A stretch of DNA of 64,000 bases from Corynebacterium sp. ACRQK (GCF_022345965.1 NZ_JAKRMU010000007.1:1-64000), one strand, 5' to 3'. Positions 16,000 through 24,898 are shown, counted from the stretch's first letter. The notes: generated by a model from the sequence alone, not told the origin. Numbers and translations: made by a program.

Positions 16000-16926
16000 A
16001 TGAAAATTGTCGCCCACCGCGGAGCCTCCAAGGAACGCCCAGAACACACCCTGGCAGCCTATGAACTTGCCGAACAAAGGGGAGCGGACGGCTTCGAATG
16101 CGACATCCGCCTGACCCGCGACGGAGAACTCGTCTGCCTGCACGACCGCACCATCGACCGGGTGGCGGTGGACAAGCCCGCGAAATCCAACGGCGTGGTC
16201 AGTGAAATGACGTTGGCGCAGCTGCGGGAGCTCAATGTCGGCACTCCTGAAGAGCCCGCGCAGGTGCTTACCTTGCGTGAGCTTCTGACTTTCTTTAACG
16301 ATGTGAATTCCTCGCGGATCGATGCCAGGCAGAAGCACAGCCAGAGGCCGGACAATGCGGCCGCTGGAGAGGGGGCGTCACTAAAGAAAGACATCTTTAT
16401 CGAGACCAAGCACCCGAACCGCTACGGCCCCAAGGTCGAGCACGCCCTGCACTACGAACTGCAGCGGGCGCACTTGGCGGAAAGCCCGCACGTACACCTG
16501 ATCAGCTTCAGTCCGCAATCCCTGGTGCGCTTCAAGATGATCAACCCGGCGGTTCACCGCATTCTGCTGCGGCGCGAGTACCAGCGCATGCTCAACCCAG
16601 GTCTCGAAGCTCTGCATGTTGTGGACGCCCACGGCCTGTCGGTTGCACGTGGTCGGATTCGCCCCGACATCATCGGTCGCTTCGGCGATGGAACCTACGT
16701 ATGGACCGCCGATAAGGAAGACGAGGTGCGGTGGGCAGCGCGCCAAGGTGTGACCTGGCTGGCAACGAACTACCCCGGGCGGGCGCGAATGTGGCGCGAC
16801 AATGAGCTAGGGCTGGATAGGCCGGTGTCTGCCAAGCTAGCGGCAGACAAGCCGGGGCCAGCCAGCGAAACCAGTGCTGCTGCATTTTCCTTGGTGCAGC
16901 CAGGTACAATTAACGACCGTGGCTAA
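16000..16926 (+). CDS. Glycerophosphodiester phosphodiesterase
   Basis: A 308-residue enzyme from MKIVAHRG, with AGAGGG upstream. It hydrolyses glycerophosphodiesters to glycerol-3-phosphate and an alcohol. The GDPD signature is clear: HRGASKERPEHTLAAYELAEQRGADGFECDIRLTRDGELVCLHD (general acid/base histidines and metal-binding Glu/Asp). Later come FIETKHP and the C-terminal VWTADKEDEVRWAARQGVTWLATNYP. A hydrophilic insertion (about 105-125) interrupts the core just before the FIETKHP strand and contains a copy of the dispersed motif encoding GASLKKD. It overlaps the next gene by eight bases. No signal peptide, so probably cytoplasmic. Confidence 0.93.
   Translation: MKIVAHRGASKERPEHTLAAYELAEQRGADGFECDIRLTRDGELVCLHDRTIDRVAVDKPAKSNGVVSEMTLAQLRELNVGTPEEPAQVLTLRELLTFFNDVNSSRIDARQKHSQRPDNAAAGEGASLKKDIFIETKHPNRYGPKVEHALHYELQRAHLAESPHVHLISFSPQSLVRFKMINPAVHRILLRREYQRMLNPGLEALHVVDAHGLSVARGRIRPDIIGRFGDGTYVWTADKEDEVRWAARQGVTWLATNYPGRARMWRDNELGLDRPVSAKLAADKPGPASETSAAAFSLVQPGTINDRG
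16371..16394 (+). repeat. Dispersed GGCGTCA-AAGAAA motif, in-frame in GDPD insertion
   Basis: GGGGGCGTCACTAAAGAAAG, three-base spacer. It is read as GASLKKD within a hydrophilic loop that the family core does not need. Confidence 0.68.
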
Positions 16927-17833
16927 GAAGAAAAAGAACCAAGAGAACCTGCCCGAGGGTATGAGCCGCCGTCAGGCGAAGCTCGCCGCCCGCGCCGCGG
17001 AACGCGCGAAGCTGCAGAAGGACCCGCGCCCCTTCGACGGATTCGCCATGGAGGCCGACCTGATCGCCCTGCAGGAATTCGTCCCTTCGGCGCACTTCGT
17101 TGCCGACGTGAAGGACGCAGCGCACAAGATCTCCATCGTTACCGTCCTGCCGGGTGCGGTTGCAGCGCTGCGCCGCTCGGAGGAAGACGGCGGCGAGGCC
17201 TTCGTCGCACTGCAGACCCAGCGCCGCGGTGATAACCCGAACCGTGACCTGGCCTTCGCCCTGAACTGGGTAAAGCAGGCCGAGCCGGGCCAGTCCCTGG
17301 AGGTCGGCGTGGCCGACGGTACTGAGCCCTCCCTGGCGGACATCCTGAACAAGGACGCTGCTTCCGAGATCACCGTCGCCCAGGACTTCGCCTGGTGGCT
17401 GACTGAGGAAAACCGCAACAATCCGCAGATCGCCGCTACCCTGCAGCGCGCTAACGACTCTGTGCTGCCCTCTGAGCGCGTCGAGGCAGACATCAAGGGT
17501 GCCGCATGGTGGATCGACCCGTCCGACAAGGCGCACATCCGCTGGGTTCGCCAGGAGGGTGAGGAGGAGCTGCTGAACGCTCTGGCACGCCTGCACGCCG
17601 CTGGTGAACTGCACCTGGGCGAGGGGTCCAAGTTCGCCGGTGTGTTCCGCACCCACGGCATCCTGGTTCCGGTGTGGGACCTGGACCGCAGTCGCGAGTC
17701 CGCTTCCTGGAAGGAGGGGCTAGAGGCTCTGGATCCGAAGATTGCAGAAGCCCTGGCCAAGGATGCTCCGCTGACTGCCGACGAGCAGAAGGCCAAGCAG
17801 ACCATCCAGTCCCGCGAGGTAACCATCCGCTAG
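16919..17833 (+). CDS. DUF5926 family protein
   Basis: A 304-residue protein starting at the GTG at 16919 (VAKKKKNQENLPEGMSRRQAKLAARAAERAKLQKDPRPFDGFAMEADLIALQEFVPSA). This matches the actinobacterial DUF5926 pattern of a basic N terminus followed by a conserved acidic/hydrophobic core. It has no signal or membrane segment. TACAAT ends eight bases before the GTG, so a leaderless transcript starting inside the preceding GDPD gene is possible. Function unknown. Confidence 0.82.
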   Translation: MAKKKKNQENLPEGMSRRQAKLAARAAERAKLQKDPRPFDGFAMEADLIALQEFVPSAHFVADVKDAAHKISIVTVLPGAVAALRRSEEDGGEAFVALQTQRRGDNPNRDLAFALNWVKQAEPGQSLEVGVADGTEPSLADILNKDAASEITVAQDFAWWLTEENRNNPQIAATLQRANDSVLPSERVEADIKGAAWWIDPSDKAHIRWVRQEGEEELLNALARLHAAGELHLGEGSKFAGVFRTHGILVPVWDLDRSRESASWKEGLEALDPKIAEALAKDAPLTADEQKAKQTIQSREVTIR

Positions 17834-17846
17834 CAGCGGCTGGCTT

Positions 17847-17874
17847 GTAGCTGGCTAGCGAGTTAGCCAGCTAC
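17847..17874. terminator. Bidirectional hairpin between convergent genes
   Basis: GTAGCTGGCTA at 17847-17857 pairs perfectly with TAGCCAGCTAC at 17864-17874 over a six-base loop. It lies in the 44-bp gap between the DUF5926 and LCP stop codons. There is no T run, so termination strength is uncertain. Confidence 0.65.
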
Positions 17875-17877
17875 TGC

Positions 17878-19242
17878 TTAACGCAGCTTCGCGAACATCT
17901 CCTCTGCGCCGGCATCGTCCCACAGCGCGACGTTGCCGGCGTAAGTGTTTTCGTAACCTGCGATCGGCACGGTCTCTTGCGTCGCGCCGCCGGCGATAGC
18001 CAGGCCCAGTGAGGCGAGGTTCCACACGTGGTCGTCCTCGTTGACCGTCATGTTCGCACTGAGGGCGTCGGCGACCTTCAAGTTCTTAAACGGGTTCAGC
18101 AGCGTTCCGGGGGATTTGATCTTCTTGGAGAGCGCGGCCAGGAACTTGCGCTGGCGCTCCACACGGTCCAGGTCTCCCTGTGCCGAAGCGTAGCGGGAGC
18201 GCACGTACCCCAACGCGGTCGGTCCATCGAGTTCCTGGCAGCCGGCCTGCAGGTTGATGCCCGCCATCGGGTCATCCAGTGGCTCGTCCAGGCACATCTC
18301 CACTCCGCCGACCGCATCGACAACATTGGAGAATCCGCCGAAACCGATCTCTGCGTAGTGGTCCAGGTGGATGCCCGTCGCCTGCTCCACGGTCTGCTGC
18401 AGCAGTGCCGGGCCGCCGAGGGAAAACGCCTGGTTGAGCTTGTTTTGCCCGTAGCCGGGGATGTCCACCCAGCTGTCGCGCGGCAGAGAGAGCATGGTCG
18501 CGTCCCCGCCAAAGCGGGGAATGTGCACCACCATGATCGTGTCCGTGCGCCCCACCGAATCGTCCAGTTCCCCGGCCATCAGACGGTCAGCGTCTTCCTC
18601 GCTTAGCCCGGCACGGGAATCCGAACCAACCAGCAGCCAGTTGGTGCCGGAGGTGCTTCCCAGACGGCCGTCGTAATCCTGCAGGGCATCGATGCGCTGG
18701 AGTTTCGTATCGATCCACACGGCTGCGCCGATGCTGAATGCCAGCACGATGGCCAGCAACAGACCTAGCGCCTTGAAGAAGCCGAAGCGCTTGCGCTTCC
18801 TCGGCCGCTGAGCAGCCCTCCCGCGGGGGCGCCGAGTGGCGCGCGGGGGCTCGCCCCTGCCGGCACTGCCCCTGCCGGAGCGGTCGTCTGGGTAGCCGCC
18901 GAATTGCGGATCGCCGAAAGGTTGACCCTGTTGGCCCGGCTGTGGCTGGTAGCCCCGGTCGGCATTGAGGTTGGCATCGCGAGGTGGAAGCGGCTCGGCA
19001 CGGCGGTAGCGCGGTCCTTCGGGCTGGTCCGGGATCTCGCGGCGCTGGGGCTCTTTGCGCCCGGTGGATCCGGTGGGCCCGTTGTTGCTCGGAGGGATGA
19101 CGCCCTTACGTACCGGCCGCCCGTAGCGATCCAGGATGGGCTTGCCGTGTCGATCCCGGGCGATCTCCATGCCTCCGGTGCCATCCGTACCGCCGGAATT
19201 GTTGGCGGGGCGGCGGGAGCCGAAATTATCGCGAGAATTCAT
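17878..19242 (-). CDS. LytR-CpsA-Psr (LCP) family cell-wall glycopolymer ligase
   Basis: A 454-residue membrane protein from MNSRDNFGSRR. Residues 1-150 are a Pro/Gly/Arg-rich cytoplasmic tail. A single helix (FFKALGLLLAIVLAFSIGAAVWIDT) precedes the extracellular LCP domain: GSDSRAGLSEEDADRL, GRTDTIMVVHIP, LSLPRDSWVDIPGYGQNKLNQAF, EIGFGGFSNVVDAVGGVEMCL and YVRSRYASAQGDLDRVERQRKFL, with the phosphate-binding Arg/Asp residues. In mycolata these enzymes ligate arabinogalactan to peptidoglycan. On the minus strand TATTAT ends seven bases before the ATG, suggesting a leaderless start. Confidence 0.93.
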   Translation of the reverse strand: MNSRDNFGSRRPANNSGGTDGTGGMEIARDRHGKPILDRYGRPVRKGVIPPSNNGPTGSTGRKEPQRREIPDQPEGPRYRRAEPLPPRDANLNADRGYQPQPGQQGQPFGDPQFGGYPDDRSGRGSAGRGEPPRATRRPRGRAAQRPRKRKRFGFFKALGLLLAIVLAFSIGAAVWIDTKLQRIDALQDYDGRLGSTSGTNWLLVGSDSRAGLSEEDADRLMAGELDDSVGRTDTIMVVHIPRFGGDATMLSLPRDSWVDIPGYGQNKLNQAFSLGGPALLQQTVEQATGIHLDHYAEIGFGGFSNVVDAVGGVEMCLDEPLDDPMAGINLQAGCQELDGPTALGYVRSRYASAQGDLDRVERQRKFLAALSKKIKSPGTLLNPFKNLKVADALSANMTVNEDDHVWNLASLGLAIAGGATQETVPIAGYENTYAGNVALWDDAGAEEMFAKLR

Positions 19243-19323
19243 GGGGACAATAATAACGGGTTCCGGGGCTAGGGCTGGCGTCAATGCAGTGGTACGGCGG
19301 CGCTCGAACGGCCCAACCGCGCA

Positions 19324-20064
19324 CTAGAACAGCACAGCGTAGCCGACGAATGCGACGGTATCGATCAGCCCGTGTCCGATCACGAGGGGCCAGATCCGCC
19401 CGGTTCGTTTGAAGTACCAGAGGTAGATGACGCCCATGATGATGTTGCCTAGTCCGGCGGAATACCCCTGGTAGAGGTGGTAGCTGCCACGGAGCAGCGC
19501 GCTGGCGGCGAACACCCACGCCCAGCTGATGCGCAGCTGTCGGAGGCGCGTGCTGAGCCAAGCCACGACCACTAGCTCCTCGGCGAATCCATTGGCCCAG
19601 GAGTTCACTATCAGCAACGGAAACCGCCACCAGGATTCATCCAGCTCCGTGGGTACGACTTGCTTTGATAGCCCAAGGTGCACCGCGCCGAAGTAAAACG
19701 CCAGTCCCGGCAGCCCGATGATCGCGGCCAGGCCCGCCCCATGCAGCCAGTCGCGCCCCCGGAGCCGCCAGCTGCGCACCAGCGCCGGACGGGGCAGGTG
19801 CCGTAGCAGTAGGAACATCGCCAACCCGCCCCAGGCGAAGAGCACGCCGCTGGAGAGCAGCTGCAGTATCGGGTCCAGCCAGGGCAGCACCGACTGCGCC
19901 TGGTTGAGGGTGGCTTTTTGCTCGTTGAGTGCCTCCGGGCTGACGGTTGCTTCTATCAGCCGGGCGATGGCGCGCAACCCGGAGGTGCCGAAGGTGATGC
20001 CCAGGATGAGCAGCAGCTCCCACCGCAGTGCCGTGCGGTCGCGGGTACTAGTGCTCATGCTCAT
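19324..20064 (-). CDS. CPBP-family intramembrane metalloprotease homologue
   Basis: A 246-residue polytopic membrane protein, from about MSMSTSTRDRTALRW. CPBP/Abi motifs are visible: FAEELVVVAWLSTRL (motif 1, Glu-Glu), LRGSYHLYQG (motif 2, His) and VIGHGLIDTVAF (motif 3, His). Motif 1 is EELVVV and lacks the usual Arg of EExxxR, so activity may be altered. The family includes prenyl-protein protease-like and bacteriocin-immunity proteins. Its start overlaps the upstream amidase end by about 17 bases (translational coupling). An arginine-rich upstream extension of the frame lies inside the amidase gene and is not real. Confidence 0.82.
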   Translation of the reverse strand: MSMSTSTRDRTALRWELLLILGITFGTSGLRAIARLIEATVSPEALNEQKATLNQAQSVLPWLDPILQLLSSGVLFAWGGLAMFLLLRHLPRPALVRSWRLRGRDWLHGAGLAAIIGLPGLAFYFGAVHLGLSKQVVPTELDESWWRFPLLIVNSWANGFAEELVVVAWLSTRLRQLRISWAWVFAASALLRGSYHLYQGYSAGLGNIIMGVIYLWYFKRTGRIWPLVIGHGLIDTVAFVGYAVLF

Positions 20065-21415
20065 GGCTGTGGCTGTTGTCGGGCTTGCCGCGGAAATCCA
20101 GGGTCTCGATATCGCCCGGCACCGCAACGCTGAGGCTTTCGGCAGGCAGGCGCGAGGCGGCGTCCATAATAAAGGCAGCGAGGGCAAGCAGCGTCGCGGC
20201 GCTCGTGCGATTGCCGACCGCACCCAGCATTAGGGCGATCGGCCAGCGGCCAGGCACGCGCTCGGGGGCGACGAGTGGCAGCGTGACGGCCGCCCAGCCG
20301 GTTAGATTCCACAGAGTACCCCACGGGGTCCAGGCGGTTTGCGCCCAGAAGTTATCAGCGGGCTTGAGCTGCGAAAATGCCCCGGGAGGCGGCGGTGCAC
20401 AGGCGAGGGTTGGGGTGGCGATCACGTCGAAGTGCGGCCACGCCCGCTGTGGGTCTAGCCCTACTATCTGTTTTTCTAACTGTTGACGCCGCCATTTCGG
20501 CACCTGCCGGCCTTCTTCGCGCAGCCAGGTAGTAATGGGCGACAGCGTGCCCGGCAGATCTGCACAGCGGGCGGCGATGAGGTCGCGGAAGAGCTGGAAG
20601 GTGGCCGGGGGATAGGGTGCGGGCGCCTGGGTTACGGACTCGACGCGCGGATGCGTGGTGGCCAGAGCTGTGGCCGCGGCGGTGGCGGCGGCGATCTCCG
20701 GGGAGACAACGCTGCGAGTGTGGAAGGGCTGGTTGGTATAGCCGATGCGCAGAGGCTGTGGCGATTGGGCGGGCTCCAGGTGCAGCGTGTCCATATCCGG
20801 CTCGGGCAGGCCGTAAGCGCGGGCGGTGGTGGGCAGGTCGGAGGCGATAAACCCCTGTGCGACCGGCGTAAAAGAGCCAAACCGGTGGTTGTGGGTGGGC
20901 TTCAACGCGGCAAGCCCGCAGCAGGCCGCGGGGATGCGGATGGAACCGCCGCCGTCGGTGGCGTGGGCAATGTTTACCAATCCACGGGCGACGGCCGTGG
21001 CCGCCCCGCCGGAGGAGCCGCCGACCATCATCGCGGAATTCAGCGGGTTAACGGGCTGAGGCATGCCGACGGGCTCGGTATAGGCGGTGGTGCCGTACTC
21101 CGCGGAGGAAGACGCACCCACTAGCGTGGCTCCGCCCACTAGCAGCCGGTGGGCGGCCGTGTCGTGGTAGTTGGCCACGAAGCTGTGGTGAACCGAGCCC
21201 ATGGTCGTGACCTCGCCCGCCACCTGCTGCAGGTCCTTGATCAGCACCTCCTCGCCGCCGAGGGGAAGATCCGGGTGACTGCGCAGGAAGTCGTAGCTGT
21301 GGGGGTTGTCGTAGACGCGGGCCACGCCCAATTGTGCGTTGCTGAGGCCGGTATCGCGCCGGGCGCGGGCGAGGCGGGCGGCGAAAGTGCTGGGCTGGTT
21401 GGGCGTGCGGTTCAT
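20048..21415 (-). CDS. Amidase-signature family enzyme
   Basis: A 455-residue hydrolase of C-N bonds. The Ser-cisSer-Lys triad is recognisable: Lys in VLIKDLQQVAG, cis-Ser in MMVGGSSGGAATAVA, and nucleophile Ser in HATDGGGSIRIPAACCGLAALKPTHNHRFG. The length is normal for the family (GatA-like/6-aminohexanoate or general amidases) and there is no signal peptide. The unusual histidine-rich C terminus (DNSHSHEHEH) could bind metal. The substrate is unknown. It overlaps the CPBP gene downstream, suggesting one transcript. Confidence 0.88.
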   Translation of the reverse strand: MNRTPNQPSTFAARLARARRDTGLSNAQLGVARVYDNPHSYDFLRSHPDLPLGGEEVLIKDLQQVAGEVTTMGSVHHSFVANYHDTAAHRLLVGGATLVGASSSAEYGTTAYTEPVGMPQPVNPLNSAMMVGGSSGGAATAVARGLVNIAHATDGGGSIRIPAACCGLAALKPTHNHRFGSFTPVAQGFIASDLPTTARAYGLPEPDMDTLHLEPAQSPQPLRIGYTNQPFHTRSVVSPEIAAATAAATALATTHPRVESVTQAPAPYPPATFQLFRDLIAARCADLPGTLSPITTWLREEGRQVPKWRRQQLEKQIVGLDPQRAWPHFDVIATPTLACAPPPPGAFSQLKPADNFWAQTAWTPWGTLWNLTGWAAVTLPLVAPERVPGRWPIALMLGAVGNRTSAATLLALAAFIMDAASRLPAESLSVAVPGDIETLDFRGKPDNSHSHEHEH

Positions 21416-21488
21416 TGCTTCCCAAGGATATACCCGGGGTATCGCCTGGGAGGCTTCGTCTCCGGGAATTCCCGGTGGGGTTCTCTAC

Positions 21489-21494
21489 TAGACT
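21489..21494 (+). promoter_or_regulatory. -10 box for leaderless pheA mRNA
   Basis: TAGACT ends six bases before the pheA ATG and there is no Shine-Dalgarno. Consistent with a TAnnnT box and leaderless transcription. Confidence 0.42.
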
Positions 21495-21500
21495 GGCCGC

Positions 21501-22517
21501 ATGAATGGTTGCAAGAACGGTTCGACGAGTGATTCTTCTGTGTGCGTAGCGTTCCTAGGCCCCGAAGGGACCTTCACCGAGCAGGCGCTGAAGCAGTTTA
21601 AGCAGCTCGGCGCGGTGCCGGAGGAAGCAACGGAGATTCCTGTCACCTCCCCACGCGAGGCGCTGGACATGGTGCGCGACGGCGAGGCCGACTTCGCCTG
21701 CGTGGCGCTGGAAAGCTCTGTGGATGGGCCGGTCTCGCAGACGGAAGATGCGCTGACCTACGGTAAGCAGCTACAGATCTACCGCGAGGTGCTTGTCGCG
21801 GTGGAGTTCTCCATCCTGGTACGCCCCGGCACCAAGTTGGAGGATATTAAGACGCTGACCACCCACCCCGTAGGCGAGGCACAGGTACGCAACTGGGTGG
21901 CGGAGAACCTGCCGGACGTTTCCTTCGTCCCCGCCTCCAGCAATGGTGCAGCTGCGGCCGCGGTGAAGGCCGGGCAGGCGGATGCCGCCGCAGCGCCGGC
22001 CCGCGCAGGGGAAATCCACCAGTTAGATGCCGTGGCCGAGGGGGTGGCCGACGTCGCCGGTGCCCAGACCCGCTTCATCCTGGTCGGCAACCCCGGCAAG
22101 CCCACCGAACGCACGGGCAACGACCGCAGCGGCATGGTGCTCTGGCTACCGAACGTGCCCTCCAGCCTGTTGGACGCCATCGCCGAGCTGTCCACCCGTC
22201 AGGTGGATATGGCGCGCATTGGCTCCCGCCCCCGCCGTACCGGGGAGAAGGGTGAGGGCGCAGCCAACGGCAATTACGTCTTCCACATCGGCATTGTTGG
22301 CCACATCGAGGATGCCGCCGTGGCCGAAGCCTTGGCGGGCCTGTACCGCCGCGCGGAGGACGTGCGCTTCCTAGGCAGCTGGCCCTCGGCGGAAGCTCTA
22401 CCGGTCGCGGAAGCCGCCACCCATCGACTGCATCGCCATGCGGGCAGTGCCCCGCCGAACTACGCTGAGTCCAGTAGATGGATTGAGGAACTCAAGAGCG
22501 GCCAGAAGGGTAGCTAG
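21501..22517 (+). CDS. pheA: Prephenate dehydratase
   Basis: A 338-residue enzyme converting prephenate to phenylpyruvate, the committed step to phenylalanine. The catalytic domain begins VCVAFLGPEGTFTEQALKQF, continues with the periplasmic-binding-like fold, and has the active-site AGAQTRFILVG (TRF motif). The C-terminal ACT domain (about 215-300: NVPSSLLDAIAELSTRQVDMARIGSRPRR ... YVFHIGIVGH) mediates phenylalanine feedback. Four bases separate it from the histidine phosphatase gene, an arrangement also known in C. glutamicum. Confidence 0.95.
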   Translation: MNGCKNGSTSDSSVCVAFLGPEGTFTEQALKQFKQLGAVPEEATEIPVTSPREALDMVRDGEADFACVALESSVDGPVSQTEDALTYGKQLQIYREVLVAVEFSILVRPGTKLEDIKTLTTHPVGEAQVRNWVAENLPDVSFVPASSNGAAAAAVKAGQADAAAAPARAGEIHQLDAVAEGVADVAGAQTRFILVGNPGKPTERTGNDRSGMVLWLPNVPSSLLDAIAELSTRQVDMARIGSRPRRTGEKGEGAANGNYVFHIGIVGHIEDAAVAEALAGLYRRAEDVRFLGSWPSAEALPVAEAATHRLHRHAGSAPPNYAESSRWIEELKSGQKGS

Positions 22518-22520
22518 GCA

Positions 22521-23372
22521 ATGGCACAATCGACACGTCTTTTCCTGGTCAGGCACGGCCAGACGACCTCCAACGCCATTCACGCCCTGGATACCGCGCT
22601 ACCCGGCGCCGACCTCACCGAACTGGGCTGGGAGCAGGCCGCCGAGGCCGGCCACTGGCTCACCGAGCGCACCCAACGCCTGAAGATCGCCTCCTCGTTC
22701 GCCGCCCGCGCACAGCAAACGGCCGTGGGCCTAGCCGGTGCCTTCGGCGGAGAGATCGTTCCTGCGGGCTTCTCCCGCGGGGAATCCTTAGATGACGCCA
22801 CCGCCTCCGCCCGCGCGACGGATCACATTCAAGCTGCGCTGCAGCGCCTACCTCGGGTCTCCGAGATTCCCGCCGGGCAGTACGAGATGAAGAACGACGA
22901 GGACTCACACGAGGCCTACCACTCCATCCTGGGCACCTGGATGCTCGGCCGGGTGGACAAGGCCGTGCCCGGCGGCCTGTCCGGCGCGGAGGTGCTGCGC
23001 GAGTACCTTGCCACGCTGCTGGTTGCGCTGGCTGACAACGAGGCGGCGAGCCGGGAGGCAGTGCGAAGAGGAGCTGAGCCCACCGATGTTGCGCTGGTCA
23101 GCCATGGTGCCGTGATCCGCCTGGTCGCGCGTTTCCTGGGTGGGGTGGATCCCGAATGGGCCTTCATGCACTACCTGGCCAACGGCAACGTCATTACCCT
23201 GCGTGTGCCAGACAACATTGCCGAGTTGGCTGATGTTGCGGTGGGCCGGCCTGGGGCGTCACAAAGAAAGACAGAAAAGAATAATGCGGAGAACAAGGCA
23301 GCGCCTTCCGGTGTGCTCGACAGCCTGGAGGGCTCTTTCGAAGTGCTGGGGTGGGGCGCGGCGACGCTCTAG
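22521..23372 (+). CDS. Histidine phosphatase (phosphoglycerate-mutase superfamily)
   Basis: A 283-residue enzyme with the phospho-His signature FLVRHGQTTSNAIHAL at residue 10, the second half SFAARAQQTAVGLA and the late SHGAVIRLVARFLGG. It is probably a broad-specificity phosphatase rather than a glycolytic mutase, as it lacks the dPGM length and motifs. The C-terminal 40 residues are hydrophilic and contain the dispersed DNA motif read as GASQRKTEK. Co-transcribed with pheA. Its stop overlaps the convergent peptidase stop by four bases (CTAG). Confidence 0.88.
   Translation: MAQSTRLFLVRHGQTTSNAIHALDTALPGADLTELGWEQAAEAGHWLTERTQRLKIASSFAARAQQTAVGLAGAFGGEIVPAGFSRGESLDDATASARATDHIQAALQRLPRVSEIPAGQYEMKNDEDSHEAYHSILGTWMLGRVDKAVPGGLSGAEVLREYLATLLVALADNEAASREAVRRGAEPTDVALVSHGAVIRLVARFLGGVDPEWAFMHYLANGNVITLRVPDNIAELADVAVGRPGASQRKTEKNNAENKAAPSGVLDSLEGSFEVLGWGAATL
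23253..23274 (+). repeat. Dispersed GGCGTCA-AAGAAA motif, near 3' end of phosphatase gene
   Basis: GGGGCGTCACAAAGAAAGAC, two-base spacer. It is read as GASQRKTE in the unstructured C-terminal tail. Confidence 0.72.
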
Positions 23373-23719
23373 CCCCAGCCGAGCTCGTGCAGGCGGTCGT
23401 CGTCGATGCCGAAGTGGTGGCCGAGCTCGTGAATGACGGTGATGGCGACCTGCTCGACTAGCTCTTCCTCGGAGTCGCAGATGTCCTCGAGGGCGTAGCG
23501 GTAGATCGTGATCTTGTCGGGCAGGGCGGAGGTGTACTCGGAAGTGCGCTCAGTCAGTGCGATGCCCTCGTAGAGCCCCAGGATGTCTGGGCTTTCGGGG
23601 TTGTAGTCCTCGGTGACGATGGCGACGTTGCTGACGTTATCCAGCAGCTCGCGGGGGATGCGCCGAAGTCCGAGGTCAACGAGCTCTTCGAAACGCTCGG
23701 GGGAAACGTCGATGGCCAT
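23369..23719 (-). CDS. Minimal zincin metallopeptidase family protein
   Basis: A 116-residue protein from MAIDVSPERFEELVDLG. The zinc site is HELGHHFGIDDDRLHELGW (HExxHxxGxxD), typical of the small MMP-like family found across actinobacteria (DUF1025). It has no signal peptide. A start at 23719 is chosen because the upstream frame is arginine-rich and overlaps the preceding gene. It lies 13 bp downstream of the septum-formation gene, so probably co-transcribed. Confidence 0.9.
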   Translation of the reverse strand: MAIDVSPERFEELVDLGLRRIPRELLDNVSNVAIVTEDYNPESPDILGLYEGIALTERTSEYTSALPDKITIYRYALEDICDSEEELVEQVAITVIHELGHHFGIDDDRLHELGWG

Positions 23720-23732
23720 GGAAAGCGCCCGC

Positions 23733-24776
23733 CTACGGTGCCGGAGTAGGGTCGGCGTTCTCAGCATTCTCGGCATTGCCGGGCCGTGAATCCCGGCGCA
23801 GCGGGTTGCGCTTCGGCGGGGTCTTCGGTGGGTGGCCGTTGATGGTGAATTCGCTGCGCACATCGCCGGCCAGGGTGGCGAATCCGCCGCCGGGGCGGCC
23901 GAACGTCAACGCGCAGTTTACGGTGCGTGAGCCCGCATCCCAGGACTGGCGCTGCAGCGTGGTCCAGAACGGCGTGAGCGTGGAGTTGTACAGCGCATCG
24001 TCGCCGCCTAGGTAATCCTGCGCGTCCTTGGTACAGACCTTGTTCAGGAACTCGTTCTGCTTCTTCGTATCCGGCCACGCGCCGGGGAACTCCTCGCCAA
24101 GGTTCACCACGGAGGTCACCTGCCAGGCGTGCGGCTCTTCGCACGGAACCTCGTTGGTCAAATCGCCATCGGCGCGGACGCAACGGTCCTTTTCGAAGTA
24201 GCGCGACTGATCCTGCTTAGCGGCGAAGCCGGTGGTCTCGGTGGTGCGGCCGGTGGCGTCCGGCACCATCACGCCGCACAGCATCGTGCGATCGCCGTCG
24301 TTCCACGCGGACTGCGGGGGCAGGATCGGGGAGATGGAGTAGCGTCCTTCTGGGTCTAGCTTGCCTTCGAGGTACTGCATCGTCGGCCCGGTGCATAGCT
24401 CGTTGGTCAATTCTTCTTGACGCTTCAAGTCTGGCTGCTTTGCGGATGGGCCAAACTCGCTGGTGGGGTACTGGCCGAGGTCTTCACGGGAGCTGACCTC
24501 GAAGCGGTGAGGTTGCTCGCAATCCACGGTGGCGAAGCCGGAGTTCACACCGTCTTTGCCGGGCTTCCAATTTACGCAGTCGCCGTAGTTGGCCTCGGTG
24601 AACGTGGTGTTGTTTACGTGCTGCCCCTGCTTTTCATCGGCCGGTACCAGCGGGGTGCTGCCTTCGGGGGCGACGAAGGCGAACGCTGCAGCGCTTACAC
24701 CACCGCACAGGGCGGAGAATAATGCGATGGTGAGGCTGCGTGCTCTGCGGCGGGTTTTCGCTTCGCTGGTGGTCAT
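23733..24776 (-). CDS. Septum-formation family membrane protein
   Basis: A 347-residue protein. After a basic N terminus comes one membrane helix (SLTIALFSALCGGVSAAAFAFVAP). Two extracytoplasmic repeats follow, each with the C-x-x-PHxxEV/WQV pattern (FATVDCEQPHRFEVSS and EVPCEEPHAWQVTSV) and conserved cysteines (GDCVNW, NELCTGP, CGVMVP, KVCTKDA, VNCALTF). This matches the septum-formation family of actinobacteria. The C-terminal 30 residues are Pro/Arg/Asn-rich. An envelope or division role is inferred from the family name only. Divergent from serS. Confidence 0.82.
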   Translation of the reverse strand: MTTSEAKTRRRARSLTIALFSALCGGVSAAAFAFVAPEGSTPLVPADEKQGQHVNNTTFTEANYGDCVNWKPGKDGVNSGFATVDCEQPHRFEVSSREDLGQYPTSEFGPSAKQPDLKRQEELTNELCTGPTMQYLEGKLDPEGRYSISPILPPQSAWNDGDRTMLCGVMVPDATGRTTETTGFAAKQDQSRYFEKDRCVRADGDLTNEVPCEEPHAWQVTSVVNLGEEFPGAWPDTKKQNEFLNKVCTKDAQDYLGGDDALYNSTLTPFWTTLQRQSWDAGSRTVNCALTFGRPGGGFATLAGDVRSEFTINGHPPKTPPKRNPLRRDSRPGNAENAENADPTPAP

Positions 24777-24885
24777 GGGCTCGCTCTAAATCTGCTTCGT
24801 AATTTTCGGCTGTAATTGGAGGCCAGTCTAGTAGGGGTTGTGCCATAGGGGGGAACTGGGCGGACAACTGCGCGGGCGAACCGGC

Positions 24886-24891
24886 TAAGCT
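24886..24891 (+). promoter_or_regulatory. -10 box for leaderless serS mRNA
   Basis: TAAGCT ends exactly seven bases before the serS ATG and no Shine-Dalgarno is present. This fits a leaderless transcript starting at the A of the start codon. Confidence 0.5.
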
Positions 24892-24898
24892 AAGCACC

